A DNA stretch of 64,000 bases from Mesorhizobium prunaredense (GCF_900156895.1 NZ_FTPD01000067.1:486699-550698), one strand, 5' to 3'; shown: positions 16,330 through 25,183, counted from the stretch's first letter. A program made the numbers and translations. Notes: generated by a model from the letters alone, not told the origin.

Positions 16330-16505
16330 CTCAACGGCGCGTCGACAAGGAGAAGTTTGAGCGGGCCGACCGCGAGGCGAAGCTCGCGCTCGAGACAGAG
16401 CGGCGTCATCGTGAAGCGAAAACCGCGCGTCTTCGTGAGCAGCGGCTCGCTGCCGAGGCGAATGCCAACCCAGAGCGAAGCTACTCGCCGAAGCTCTCAT
16501 CGTAG
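16326..16505 (+). CDS. Charged coiled-coil-like small protein, 59 aa
   Basis: The frame starts at the ATG that overlaps the previous stop codon (ATGA). The protein is rich in Arg, Lys, Glu and Ala (for example KEKFERADREAKLALETERR) and should form one long charged helix. The family is unknown. The overlapping stop-start with the 63-residue gene supports it as a real, coupled gene. Confidence 0.55.
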   Translation: MTQRRVDKEKFERADREAKLALETERRHREAKTARLREQRLAAEANANPERSYSPKLSS

Positions 16506-16644
16506 CCAAATTTGAACACTTACCCTTGCCGTTCGTCGACAATCTGAACCAATGACTTTGCGAGTGTCGGACACAAGCGCGCGACCAGTAATTATTTCTT
16601 AGCGCGTCGAGCGCAGTTGGACTATTCCCAACGGACCGAAAGGC

Positions 16645-16863
16645 TCAGCCCACGTTGTCCGTGCTGTTCGGATCGATCTTCGTCAGTCGCTCTCTGGCAT
16701 CGATCACGCGCCTTTGCGCGGCCCTTATCCGGCCGCACAACGCGAGATTAAGGGCGACGCCACCGTCCTCGTCCAGCAACTCATTCGCGCGCTTCAGAGA
16801 GTTCTCGGCTCGTTTTACACCCTGTCTGGCCTTGGCCACTTCGAGGCGATAAATTTCAAACAT
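16645..16863 (-). CDS. Small helical hypothetical protein, 72 aa
   Basis: The protein starts MFEIYRLEVAKARQGVKRAE and appears to be a helical hairpin with heptad-like spacing. AAGGA lies about ten bases before the ATG. A GGAAC-N16-GGTT site lies about 45 bases upstream on the same strand, suggesting stress control. No family is recognised. Confidence 0.55.
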   Translation of the reverse strand: MFEIYRLEVAKARQGVKRAENSLKRANELLDEDGGVALNLALCGRIRAAQRRVIDARERLTKIDPNSTDNVG

Positions 16864-16906
16864 CTTTTCCGCGTCCTTTGCGGTTGCGGTCCCTTCGATA
16901 GTAGTT

Positions 16907-16931
16907 AACCGGCGTCGATCCCGTTTGTTCC
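16907..16931 (-). promoter_or_regulatory. Candidate EcfG/RpoE2-type promoter
   Basis: On the minus strand GGAAC, 16 bases and GGTT precede the 72-residue gene by about 45 bases. The -10 box differs from the consensus CGTT in its first base only. Confidence 0.45.
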
Positions 16932-16959
16932 GGCCGCGCCGGTGGCTATTTCCCGCTTA

Positions 16960-17175
16960 TCAAAGAGTGGGGGATTGCCGCGCGAGAACGTTGCGCACGT
17001 TCGACACCTGCCTTTGGCCATTGCGCGCTGTGCGAACGCCGCGGTCGATGAACGGAACGCGCTGGACCATCAGTCCGGCAATGAAGGCGACATCACGAGA
17101 GAGGCGATCGAGCTTGGCCACGACCACCGGGCATTTTGTCTGGCGGGCAAGGGCGAGGGCAGCGGCGGGTACCAA
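16960..17175 (-). pseudogene. Relic of a serine recombinase (resolvase)
   Basis: The translated stretch contains ALARQTKCPVVVAKLDRLSR followed by DVAFIAGLMVQRVPFI, which is the core of the serine resolvase N-terminal domain. In intact proteins this is preceded by the catalytic serine strand and followed by the rest of the domain and a DNA-binding region. Here a stop lies just upstream and the sequence after VPFI is unrelated. The gene is therefore a short leftover of a mobile element. No transposon ends are visible nearby. Confidence 0.65.
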
Positions 17176-17250
17176 GCGTCAGGCTTTCACCACTAGGAGA
17201 TTCTCTCTCCTAACTTCGTCGACTGCTTAGAGGGCGCCGTTCAGGGGATT

Positions 17251-17535
17251 TTAGCCGTAGTGCCAGGGGGGCTTTGGCTCGGTGCCGGTGAACATGATGC
17301 CGATGCGGTCCTCGCGGCGCCAGCGGACCACTGCCTTGTAGGCGATGCCGTCGGTCGGCACATAGAGCAGGAATTCGTCGGGCACGCGAGCATCGATCGA
17401 GACCTTCAGTTCGGCGCCGCCGTCATGCATGTTGCGCACCGTGCACGTGACCTCGGACCTGGTCATGCCGGTCAGGATCGTCGCGCCCTTGAAGACGCGC
17501 TGCCTTCGTTTGTCCCGGTGTTCGTCTTCAGCCAT
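17251..17535 (-). CDS. PilZ-domain protein
   Basis: The 94-residue protein is a single PilZ domain, a fold that often binds cyclic di-GMP. The N-terminal arginine-rich motif is seen in DKRRQRVFKGA, and the strand-turn motif is NMHDGGAELKV, a variant of the D/N-x-S-x-x-G consensus. Because the serine is replaced, cyclic di-GMP binding is uncertain. The domain ends in VRWRREDRIGIMF. Single-domain PilZ proteins of this kind are numerous in rhizobia. Confidence 0.85.
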   Translation of the reverse strand: MAEDEHRDKRRQRVFKGATILTGMTRSEVTCTVRNMHDGGAELKVSIDARVPDEFLLYVPTDGIAYKAVVRWRREDRIGIMFTGTEPKPPWHYG

Positions 17536-17737
17536 CGCGCGCCAATCCCCGGCGATCGTCGCATTTCATGTGGTGCGATTGGCAAGATAACTAGGCCTGC
17601 CGGATAAACATAGCGTTATCGTCGGCGGCGAAACGATTTCGCGGTGCCCTGGCCGGACAAAGAACAGTTCAGAAGAAGGCTGAGCCAGACGGAAACGGCG
17701 CCGCGAGGGGCGGCGCCGTCTGGAATGCATCAGTCGA

Positions 17738-18370
17738 TCACCTATAGGGCGACCAGCATTGCCGGCGCGGGCCGTTATAGGGTTGGAACGTGTTGTCCCA
17801 GGTGCGATACGACCGGTATCGATTGTAGCACCAGCGGACATGGGGGCTCGAATAGTAACCGTTGTTGTAGTAGCCCCGGTTGTAGTAGCCCTGGTTGTAG
17901 TAGCCCTGGTTGTAGTAGCCCTGGTACAGGCTGCCAAGGCCGAACCCAAGGCCCAAACCGAGAAGCGCGGCGGCGCCGTCGTCGTCGTCGTCGTCGTAGT
18001 AACGGCCGTAATAGCCGCCACCGTAGTAACGGCCGTAATTGCCGCCACCGTAGTACCGGCCACGATTCTGGCGCCAGTGCCGCCCACCGTTCCAATTGCG
18101 ACGGTTCCAGTTGCCCCGGTTCCAGTTGCCACCGTTCCAATTGCGACGGTTCCAGTTCCGGGCTCCTGAGAAATTACGGCCACGCATCCAGACGTTATTA
18201 TTGCCGCCAGCCCAGCCATCGCGCACCGGCACGATTTCGCGTGCCGCGGCGGCAGTTGGGAGCGGGACGTCAGGCTGAATGGGCCCGGCCATGGAAGGCG
18301 CCGAGAGGCCGGAAACAAGACCCAAGGCCAACATGCCCGATCGAATGGTAGTCAAAAAGAGCGGTTTCAT
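17738..18370 (-). CDS. BA14K-type repeat-rich exported protein
   Basis: The protein begins with a signal peptide (MKPLFLTTIRSGMLALGLVS, with a likely cleavage after APSMA). The middle is highly repetitive: repeats of the type NWNRRNWNGG, then GRYYGGG, then a run of six Asp, a Gly/Leu-rich hydrophobic stretch, and YYNQG repeats. The C-terminal part (HVRWCYNRYRSYRTWDN and ending RRQCWSPYR) matches the BA14K family, first described as a Brucella immunoreactive protein. The start at 18370 has GGAGAG before it; a longer frame exists upstream. It is probably an envelope or surface protein. Confidence 0.8.
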   Translation of the reverse strand: MKPLFLTTIRSGMLALGLVSGLSAPSMAGPIQPDVPLPTAAAAREIVPVRDGWAGGNNNVWMRGRNFSGARNWNRRNWNGGNWNRGNWNRRNWNGGRHWRQNRGRYYGGGNYGRYYGGGYYGRYYDDDDDDGAAALLGLGLGFGLGSLYQGYYNQGYYNQGYYNRGYYNNGYYSSPHVRWCYNRYRSYRTWDNTFQPYNGPRRQCWSPYR

Positions 18371-18525
18371 TTCACTCTCCGAAGATTCAGGCCCCACGCT
18401 CAGGATAACCCTAATCATGGACCTTTGCGTCTGAACGGAAGATGAACGGAAAGGTTCCATCAACCATGAATGGGCATCGCCCAGCCCCCTTGTTTTCGGC
18501 TGCGCTTGCAGGCAAAGGTCACGGC

Positions 18526-19638
18526 ATGTCGCTGCGCCTCGCCACCTTCAATGTCGAAAACCTGATGAACAGGTTCGATTTTTCCGGATACCGCAACCAG
18601 CTCAACGAAGATCGCACGCTGGCGCTCTTCGACATCCAGAGCGAGGCCGAGTACAAGATGCTGGAGCAGGCGCGGGCGATCGCGCTATCCGACGATACGC
18701 GCCAGCTGACGGCACTGGCCATCGCTGCCAGCCGCGCCGACATCATCTGCATGCAGGAGGTCGACAATATCGAGGCGCTGAAGGCTTTCGAATACGGCTA
18801 TCTGTTCAAGATGGTCGGGCATGGCTACCGCCAGAAATACACCACCGCCGGCAATGATTCGCGCGGCATCGACGTCGCCGTGATGATGCGTAATGAGACC
18901 GCGCAGGGCCAGCCGATCGAATTCGTGCGCATGACAAGCCACGCCTATGTCACGTTCGAGCAGTTCGGCCTGTACACGCCGGAACTGGCAGCGTTGGGGC
19001 ATCAGGCCAACCAGCGCATCTTCCGGCGCGACTGCCTGGAAATCGACCTGACTGTCGGCGGCGTGCCGCTGACGCTCTATCTGGTGCATTTCAAGTCGAT
19101 GGGCTCGCCCCGCAACGGTCTCGATGGGCGCCAGGCGACAATGTCGCTGCGCATCGCCGAGGCGCAAGCGGTGCGCCGGATCATCGAGGAGCGTTTCGGC
19201 AGGGATCACGCCGCCGACAAATACTGGGCGATCTGCGGCGACATGAACGACTATCGGCAGCGCGTGAAGATCTCCGGCGACGCCTTTGACGGCTACCGCT
19301 TTGAGGTGATCGACGAGAGCCAGTCCTGCCTCAACGTGCTCACCGCCGGCGGCTTTTGCGAGAATGCGGTCGAGCGGCGCCCGGAAATGGACCGTTGGAC
19401 CTTGTACCATACGCGCGGGCCGCAAGAGCGGCATCTGTGCCAGCTCGACTACATCCTGTTGTCGAAGGCACTGGCAGCCAAGAATGCGACCGCCGTTCCC
19501 GACATCATCCGCAACGGCCAGCCCTGGCGCACGATCTTTCCGGCGGGCCAGGAGGTGGACCGCTTTCCGCGTGCCGGCTGGGACCGGCCGAAGGCGTCGG
19601 ATCATTGTCCGGTGGCGATCACCCTGGAAATAGCCTGA
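18526..19638 (+). CDS. Endonuclease/exonuclease/phosphatase (EEP) family protein
   Basis: The 370-residue protein has the EEP fold with core motifs RLATFNVENLMNRF at the N terminus, IICMQEVDN with the metal-binding glutamate, YLVHFKSMGSPRNG, WAICGDMNDYR and the C-terminal catalytic KASDHCPVAI. All catalytic positions are present. The start at the ATG 18526 gives the family N terminus and has AAAGG before it. It is followed after 12 bases by the Nudix gene and is probably co-transcribed with it. The substrate is unknown. Confidence 0.88.
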   Translation: MSLRLATFNVENLMNRFDFSGYRNQLNEDRTLALFDIQSEAEYKMLEQARAIALSDDTRQLTALAIAASRADIICMQEVDNIEALKAFEYGYLFKMVGHGYRQKYTTAGNDSRGIDVAVMMRNETAQGQPIEFVRMTSHAYVTFEQFGLYTPELAALGHQANQRIFRRDCLEIDLTVGGVPLTLYLVHFKSMGSPRNGLDGRQATMSLRIAEAQAVRRIIEERFGRDHAADKYWAICGDMNDYRQRVKISGDAFDGYRFEVIDESQSCLNVLTAGGFCENAVERRPEMDRWTLYHTRGPQERHLCQLDYILLSKALAAKNATAVPDIIRNGQPWRTIFPAGQEVDRFPRAGWDRPKASDHCPVAITLEIA

Positions 19639-19650
19639 GGATCGTTTTCG

Positions 19651-20367
19651 TTGAGCTTCGACCTGCCGCGCAACATCATCCTGCCGGTCGACGCCGTCGA
19701 CGTCAGGCTCGACCCCGGCCCGCATCCGTTCGAGCGCGACAATGCGCAAGCGATCGCCGAGAATTGGCGACGCGAGACCGCAGCCAACCCGGCGTTGTTC
19801 GACGGCACCGTGGTGCTGCTTTCGGCGCTCCGCTATCGCGACAGCAGCCTCGTCGGCCGCTGCCATGCGGTGCGCTACTCGACCTTCATGCTTTGGCGCG
19901 GCAATCGGCAGGTGGCCGGGGCCGAGCACGCCTATGCCCATGCCATGCTGGTCGCCGGCGACAATGCGCTGGTGGCGATCCGCATGGCGTCGCACACGGT
20001 CAATGCCGGTCGCGTCTATTTCGCCGCCGGCTCGTTCGAGCCAACCGATTTCCGCGACGGCCTTGTCGATGTCGACTTCAACATGATCCGCGAGGTGCGG
20101 GAAGAAACCGGCCTCGACCTTGCCGGCGCGGCACGCGGCAGGCGCTACTATGCCCTGTCGACGGCAACGGGCACGGTAATCTTTCGCCGCTATCGCGAGA
20201 CTGCATCCGCCGACGAGGTGGCGCAGCGCATCAGTGCCTTTGTCGCCGCCGAGGCAGAGCCGGAAATCGACGGGCCTGTCATCATCCGCAATGCCGATGA
20301 CCTGCCGGACGGGCTGATGCCGCACATGAAGCCACTGATCGAGTGGCATTTTGCCGGCAAGGGATAG
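19651..20367 (+). CDS. Nudix hydrolase-like protein
   Basis: The 238-residue protein contains the core of a Nudix box, REVREETGL at about residues 149-157, preceded by AAGSFEPTDF. The first half of the box is unusual: the glutamate and glycine expected upstream of REVREE are not at the standard spacing. It may therefore act on a non-typical substrate or be only weakly active. It starts with TTG (GAGG upstream) and follows the EEP gene closely. Its stop codon lies inside the first unit of an 18-base tandem repeat. Confidence 0.75.
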   Translation: MSFDLPRNIILPVDAVDVRLDPGPHPFERDNAQAIAENWRRETAANPALFDGTVVLLSALRYRDSSLVGRCHAVRYSTFMLWRGNRQVAGAEHAYAHAMLVAGDNALVAIRMASHTVNAGRVYFAAGSFEPTDFRDGLVDVDFNMIREVREETGLDLAGAARGRRYYALSTATGTVIFRRYRETASADEVAQRISAFVAAEAEPEIDGPVIIRNADDLPDGLMPHMKPLIEWHFAGKG

Positions 20368-20403
20368 TTTGCCGGCAAGAGATAGTTTGCCGACAAGGGT
20401 TAA
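20350..20403 (+). repeat. Three tandem 18-base repeats over a stop codon
   Basis: Three units of about 18 bases, the first reading TTTGCCGGCAAGGGATAG, follow each other without gaps. The first unit contains the Nudix stop codon and the third contains the stop codon of the convergent small gene. Confidence 0.85.
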
Positions 20404-20630
20404 CGACGCATTTTGTTCTCGATGGTTTTGCGATCGTTGCGGGCAGCGACGAAAAACAGCACGACGCCGACACCCAGCGCTGCACCCATCGCCGTTCCCA
20501 TCGTCTGGCCGACTACCTGCTGGAAATCGGCGGTGACATGATCGGGGTTGGCCATGCCCTCGCTGGCCAGGATGCGGACAAGGCGAGAATTATGGGTCGG
20601 AAGGCGACGCACGCTCCGCGCGCTATTCAT
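20400..20630 (-). CDS. Small single-helix membrane protein downstream of the export operon
   Basis: The 76-residue protein has one hydrophobic helix (TAMGAALGVGVVLFFVAARN) and a charged C terminus. Its ATG overlaps the end of the ABC permease gene by eight bases, which suggests translational coupling. An internal ATG at 20555 would give a 51-residue protein starting MANPDHVTADFQQ. The function is unknown, but its place suggests it belongs to the exporter operon. Confidence 0.5.
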   Translation of the reverse strand: MNSARSVRRLPTHNSRLVRILASEGMANPDHVTADFQQVVGQTMGTAMGAALGVGVVLFFVAARNDRKTIENKMRR

Positions 20631-21840
20631 GCCTCAGAGCGTCGATCGGATCGAGCCGTGCGCCGCGCAGCGCCGGGAAAAAACCGAACACCATGCCGAT
20701 CAGCGCCGAGAAGCCGACGGCGAGCAGGATCACCGCCAGGCTTGGCGCAAACGGGATCGCCAGCGTCAGCGAGGCGAGGCCGGCCAGCGCCAGGCCGATC
20801 AGGATGCCGATGATGCCGCCGAGCAGCGACAGCACGGTCGCCTCGACGAGGAACTGAATGAGGATGTGCTTTTCATGCGCGCCGATGGCCAGCCTTATGC
20901 CGATCTCGCGGGTGCGCTCGGTGACCGACACCAGCATGATGTTCATGATGCCGATGCCGCCGACCAACAGGCTGACGCCGGCGACCGCACCCAGCATGCC
21001 GGTCATCGTCGTGGTGGCGCTCGCCATGGCGTCGGCGATCTGGGTCATGTCGCGTATCGAGAAATCGTCTTCGCGGTCCGGCGGGATGCGGCGTGCATCG
21101 CGCAAAATGTCCTCGACGCGCGGCAGCAGCTCGGTGGTCGGCGTCCGGTCGTCGGCGGCGACGTAGATCGAGTCGATGTCGCGGTTGCCGGCGATGCGGC
21201 GCTGGTAGGCGGCGAGCGGCATCAGCACGACATTGTCCTGGTCCTGGCCGAAGCCAGTATAGCCCTTCGGCTCGAGCAGGCCGACGATCTTGCACGAGGT
21301 GCGGTTGACGCGAATGATCTCGCCTTCGGGGTCGCCGGCGCCGAAGAACTGCTGGCGCACGGTTTCGCCGATCAGGCAGACGCCAGTGCCCGAGCGGATT
21401 TCCGAATCGCTGAACGGGCGGCCCGAGACCAGCTTCCAGTCGCGCGCATCGAGATAGGCGCTGTCGGTGCCGGTGACACCCGACGTCAGGCTTTCGGTGC
21501 CGAAGATGACGCGGACCTGCTTTTGCGAAGCGGGCGAGATGGCGCGGGCGCCGCTCAAATGTGCGACAAGCGCGGCAAGTTCCTTGCTGCCGAGCGGATT
21601 TGTGGCCTGGTCGAGTCCTCCCGGTCCGCCGGGCCCAGCCGGGCGGCCGGGGCGGACAACGAGCAAATTGCTGCCGAGCTTGGAAATGTCGGCCTTTACC
21701 TTTTCGGTGGTGCCTGAGCCGATGGTGAGCATGGCGATGACGGCGGCAACGCCGATGACGATGCCGAGCAGCGTCAGAAACGAGCGCAGCACGTTGCGGC
21801 GGACCGAAAGCAGCGAGAGGCGGACGGTTTCCCAGATCAT
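20623..21840 (-). CDS. MacB-like ABC transporter permease
   Basis: The protein is a MacB/FtsX-type permease: an N-terminal helix (RSFLTLLGIVIGVAAVIAML), a large periplasmic domain, and three C-terminal helices. LVGGIGIMNIMLVSVTERTR and REIGIRLAIGA are highly typical of the family. At 405 residues it is the separate permease type, with the ATPase encoded by its own gene just upstream. Such systems move substrates such as peptides, lipids or drugs from the periplasm outward; the substrate cannot be predicted. Confidence 0.9.
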   Translation of the reverse strand: MIWETVRLSLLSVRRNVLRSFLTLLGIVIGVAAVIAMLTIGSGTTEKVKADISKLGSNLLVVRPGRPAGPGGPGGLDQATNPLGSKELAALVAHLSGARAISPASQKQVRVIFGTESLTSGVTGTDSAYLDARDWKLVSGRPFSDSEIRSGTGVCLIGETVRQQFFGAGDPEGEIIRVNRTSCKIVGLLEPKGYTGFGQDQDNVVLMPLAAYQRRIAGNRDIDSIYVAADDRTPTTELLPRVEDILRDARRIPPDREDDFSIRDMTQIADAMASATTTMTGMLGAVAGVSLLVGGIGIMNIMLVSVTERTREIGIRLAIGAHEKHILIQFLVEATVLSLLGGIIGILIGLALAGLASLTLAIPFAPSLAVILLAVGFSALIGMVFGFFPALRGARLDPIDALRHE

Positions 21841-21958
21841 GGTCTAGAGCCTGATCCATCCCGATAGAACCGGGATGGGGCTCTATCTCTGTGTTTAGCC
21901 ATGATCTCTTCCGAAAACCGGATTCCACTTTTCGCTGACGCGGTCCTTCGGTTCGGGA

Positions 21959-22669
21959 TCATGGCTGGGCCACCTCGAGATTCACAGCGTCGGAGGCGAC
22001 GTGGCCGTCGAGGAAGCGGATCGTGCGCTCGGCATAAGCAGCGACATCGGCCTCGTGTGTCACCATGGCGATGGTCAGGCCAAGCTCGGTGTTCAGCCGC
22101 GTCAGGAGCTCCATGATCTCGTGCGTGCGTGCGGTGTCGAGATTGCCGGTCGGTTCGTCGGCGACGAGCAGGGTCGGCCTGGTGACGATGGCGCGCGCGA
22201 TCGCCACGCGCTGCTGCTGGCCGCCGGAGAGCTCGGCCGGCGTGTGGTGCTCGCGGCCGACGAGGCCGACCTCGGCCAGCGCTTTCATCGCAAGGTCATG
22301 TCGCTCGCGGGCGGCGGCGCCGCGATAGATCAGCGGCAGTTCGACATTTTCCACCGCGGTGGTGCGCGGCAGGAGATTGTAGCCCTGGAAGACGAAGCCG
22401 ACATAGAGATTGCGCAGCATGGCGCGGCGGTTGCGGTCGAGGCGGCCAGCATCGATGCCCATGAAGCTGTAGGTTCCGGCCGTCGGTGTGTCGAGGCAGC
22501 CGATGATGTTCATCGCCGTCGACTTGCCCGAGCCGGACGGACCCATGATGGCGACGAATTCACCGCTGCGGATGGCAAGATCGACGCCAGCCAGCGCATG
22601 GACCGTGGCCTCGCCCTGGCCATAGCTTTTCCAGACCTTGTCGAAGGTGATGAGCAGCGAGCCCGACAT
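21959..22669 (-). CDS. MacB-type ABC transporter ATPase
   Basis: This is the nucleotide-binding subunit of the same exporter. The Walker A motif is MGPSGSGKST, the signature is LSGGQQQR, and Walker B is LLVADEPTGNLD, as in LolD/MacB-type ATPases. The start at 22669 (MSGSLLITFDKV) lies four bases beyond the stop of the adaptor gene, and a longer frame would overlap that gene. A gap of about 118 bases separates it from the permease gene. Confidence 0.92.
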   Translation of the reverse strand: MSGSLLITFDKVWKSYGQGEATVHALAGVDLAIRSGEFVAIMGPSGSGKSTAMNIIGCLDTPTAGTYSFMGIDAGRLDRNRRAMLRNLYVGFVFQGYNLLPRTTAVENVELPLIYRGAAARERHDLAMKALAEVGLVGREHHTPAELSGGQQQRVAIARAIVTRPTLLVADEPTGNLDTARTHEIMELLTRLNTELGLTIAMVTHEADVAAYAERTIRFLDGHVASDAVNLEVAQP

Positions 22670-22673
22670 GATT

Positions 22674-23966
22674 TCAGCTCTGCTGCTGCGCTGCGGTGAT
22701 GACTTGCGCACCTTCTGCGAGACCGGAGGTGATCTCGGTCAGCTCGCCATCGGTGGAGCCGACCTTGACGTTGACCGGCCGAGGCCGGCCATTCTCCAGC
22801 ACGTAGAGCGTGCGCGAGCCGTCGGTAGGCTGCGCCGTCGCCTGGCGCTGGCGGTTGCCACGTGGACGGCCCATACGGCCGGTGAACAGGTCGCTCAGGC
22901 TCCACGCTCGGGCAGCAGATGCCGCCGGCCGGTAACGGAAAGCTGTCGACGGCACGGTGAGCACGCCCTTGGCCTCTCTGGTGACGACCGAAACGGTGGC
23001 AGTCATGCCGGGCCGCAACAGAAGCTCGTTGTTGTCGACCTCGAACCGCGCGTCGTAGGTGACGACGCCGTCGGTCGTGACCGAGGCATAGGAGATGTCG
23101 CGGATCTCGGCATCGAATGGCCGCTCGGGAAAGGCGTCCACGGTGAAGCGGGCATGCTGGCCGGGCTTGACCGCGCCGATGTCGGCCTCGTCGACCGCTG
23201 CCTTCAACTCCATGTTCCTGAGGTCGGCGGCGATGACGAACAGCACCGGCGCTTGCAGCGAGGAGGCAACCGTCTGGCCGGGATCGACCGAGCGCGTCAG
23301 AACGATGCCGTCGATGGGCGCATAGATGGTGCTTTTGGCGAAGTCCGTCTGCTGCGCCTTGAGATCGGCATTGGCGATGGCCAGATTGGCTTTGGCGCTG
23401 TCGAGCGCTGCCTTTGAGCGGTCGCGCGTCGCTGTCGCCGCTTCAAGCGACTGGTCAGTCGCCATGCCGCGCTTGGTGAGCGCCGCCGCGCGCGCAACCG
23501 CCCTTTCGTTTTCGGTGAGGGTTACGGTGGCGGTCTCGACATTGGCAGCCGCCGCCTTGGCGGAAGCCTCGGCGCGCTCGATCTGCACCTCCAGCTTGGC
23601 CGTATCGAGCGCCGCCAGCACATCGCCCTTCTTCACCTGCTGGTTCTCGTTGACCGCGACCGAGCGGACGACGCCGGACAGTTCGCTCGAAATGTCGACC
23701 TGGGTGAGGGGCTGCAGTGTGCCGGTCGCCGATACTTCGACCGTGAGATCGGCGACAGCGGCCGGCACAGTGGTATAGTCGATCTTGGCGGGAGACGCGG
23801 CATACCATTGGTACCCCGCCAGGCTTGCGGCGACGACGACCAGCACAAGCAGGCCATAAAGCCAGCCGCGACGCCGTTTCTTCTTCAGACCCAGGCGGTC
23901 GAGCCCGAGTGCCGTCTCTATGTCGGAAGTGGATTCCGTCTTTGGCAGATTGACAATCTGGTCCAC
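22674..23966 (-). CDS. MacA-like periplasmic adaptor (HlyD family)
   Basis: The 430-residue protein has an N-terminal membrane anchor (GWLYGLLVLVVVAASLAGY), a lipoyl/barrel-sandwich domain (QVDISSELSGVVRSVAVNEN), a long coiled-coil hairpin (about residues 115-200) and a beta-barrel domain, as in MacA. It should link the ABC permease to an outer-membrane channel. The gene starts with GTG and is first in a three- or four-gene operon. No outer-membrane TolC-type gene is present in the window. Confidence 0.9.
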   Translation of the reverse strand: MDQIVNLPKTESTSDIETALGLDRLGLKKKRRRGWLYGLLVLVVVAASLAGYQWYAASPAKIDYTTVPAAVADLTVEVSATGTLQPLTQVDISSELSGVVRSVAVNENQQVKKGDVLAALDTAKLEVQIERAEASAKAAAANVETATVTLTENERAVARAAALTKRGMATDQSLEAATATRDRSKAALDSAKANLAIANADLKAQQTDFAKSTIYAPIDGIVLTRSVDPGQTVASSLQAPVLFVIAADLRNMELKAAVDEADIGAVKPGQHARFTVDAFPERPFDAEIRDISYASVTTDGVVTYDARFEVDNNELLLRPGMTATVSVVTREAKGVLTVPSTAFRYRPAASAARAWSLSDLFTGRMGRPRGNRQRQATAQPTDGSRTLYVLENGRPRPVNVKVGSTDGELTEITSGLAEGAQVITAAQQQS

Positions 23967-24091
23967 GCCGGACCCCTATAATACCAGTGATGTCCCAACC
24001 GGTGCACTGATCAGGCCGAATGGTTCAAATATCAAATTAAATTTCGCCCATGTTTGGGCCCTGTTGGGATTGAGGCAGAAGGTTTTCTACA

Positions 24092-25003
24092 ATGCTGACC
24101 CGGAATTACTTACTTTACGACGTGTTCACCACCGAGCGGCTGGCCGGCAATCCGCTTGCCGTCGTGCTGGACAGCAAAGGGCTGGACACGGCGGCGATGC
24201 AGGCCATCGCGGGCGAGTTCAACCTGTCGGAAACCGTTTTCGTGCTGCCGCCTGACAATCCCAAGCACCGCGCCCGCATCCGCATCTTCACGCCCGATTA
24301 TGAGATGCCGTTCGCCGGCCATCCGACGGTGGGCGCTGCGATTGCGCTTTCCGAGATGGCTGGCGATGGCGACACCGCCGGCATCTTTGTCCTGGAAGAA
24401 AACATCGGCCCGGTGCGCTGCGCCGTCAGCAAGCACGATGGCGCCAGCTTTGCCGAGTTCGACCTGGCCAAACTGCCGGAGCAGCTGGAATTGTCCGCTG
24501 ACCCGGAGGCGATCGGGGCGGCACTTGGCCTGGGGCCGCACGAAATCGGCTTCGAAAACCATCGCGTCTCGTTCTGGTCGGCCGGCGTGCCCTACGTGAC
24601 CATTCCGGTCGCCGATCTGGAGGCGGCGGCCCGGATAAAGCTGGACAACCAGGCGTGGTCGGAACTGGCGCCTCGCAAGAGCGATTGGGCTCTCGCCAGC
24701 CCGTATGTCTATTGCCGCGAGACGGTGAACCACGACAGCGCCTTTCATGTCCGCATGATCGTGCTGGGCAATCCATCCTATGAAGACCCGGCGACCGGTT
24801 CGGCAGCCGCCGCCTTCGCCGGCGCGATCATGCATTTCGACGGCCCGAGAGAGGGTGTTTCCCAGCGTTGGATCGAACAAGGGCTGGAGATGGGGCGGCC
24901 TTCGCGCATCCGCCTCGAACTGAATGTCGAAGGCGGCAAACTGGCCGCCGCCCGCATCGGCGGCCATGCCGTCAAGGTGGCGGAAGGCCGGATGTTCGTC
25001 TGA
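24092..25003 (+). CDS. PhzF-family isomerase-like protein
   Basis: The protein belongs to the PhzF phenazine-biosynthesis-like family, a diaminopimelate-epimerase fold. Characteristic segments are YLLYDVFTTERLAGNPLAVV at the start, NLSETVFVLPP with the catalytic-type Glu, MPFAGHPTVGAA and YEDPATGSAAAAFAG. The 303-residue length is normal. Most members outside phenazine producers have unknown substrates, and no phenazine genes are present here. The gene is divergent from the exporter operon. Confidence 0.93.
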   Translation: MLTRNYLLYDVFTTERLAGNPLAVVLDSKGLDTAAMQAIAGEFNLSETVFVLPPDNPKHRARIRIFTPDYEMPFAGHPTVGAAIALSEMAGDGDTAGIFVLEENIGPVRCAVSKHDGASFAEFDLAKLPEQLELSADPEAIGAALGLGPHEIGFENHRVSFWSAGVPYVTIPVADLEAAARIKLDNQAWSELAPRKSDWALASPYVYCRETVNHDSAFHVRMIVLGNPSYEDPATGSAAAAFAGAIMHFDGPREGVSQRWIEQGLEMGRPSRIRLELNVEGGKLAAARIGGHAVKVAEGRMFV

Positions 25004-25107
25004 TCGCGATCGGCTCGAGCCGATTTGTCGGGAAATGAATCCGGCAGGGCTGGACATGGCGAATGGCGGCGGCTATATGCCCGCCGACGCTGGTTTTACC
25101 GGCGAGT

Positions 25108-25183
<76 letters not shown>

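Noticed and set aside
17860..18150. Plus-strand Cys/Ser/Pro and Val-rich repeat proteins
   Set aside because: They are antisense readings of the BA14K-type repeat gene, which has a signal peptide and a family C terminus on the minus strand.
18685..20349. 554-codon minus-strand frame across the EEP and Nudix genes
   Set aside because: It is antisense to two well-supported genes and has no recognisable motif.
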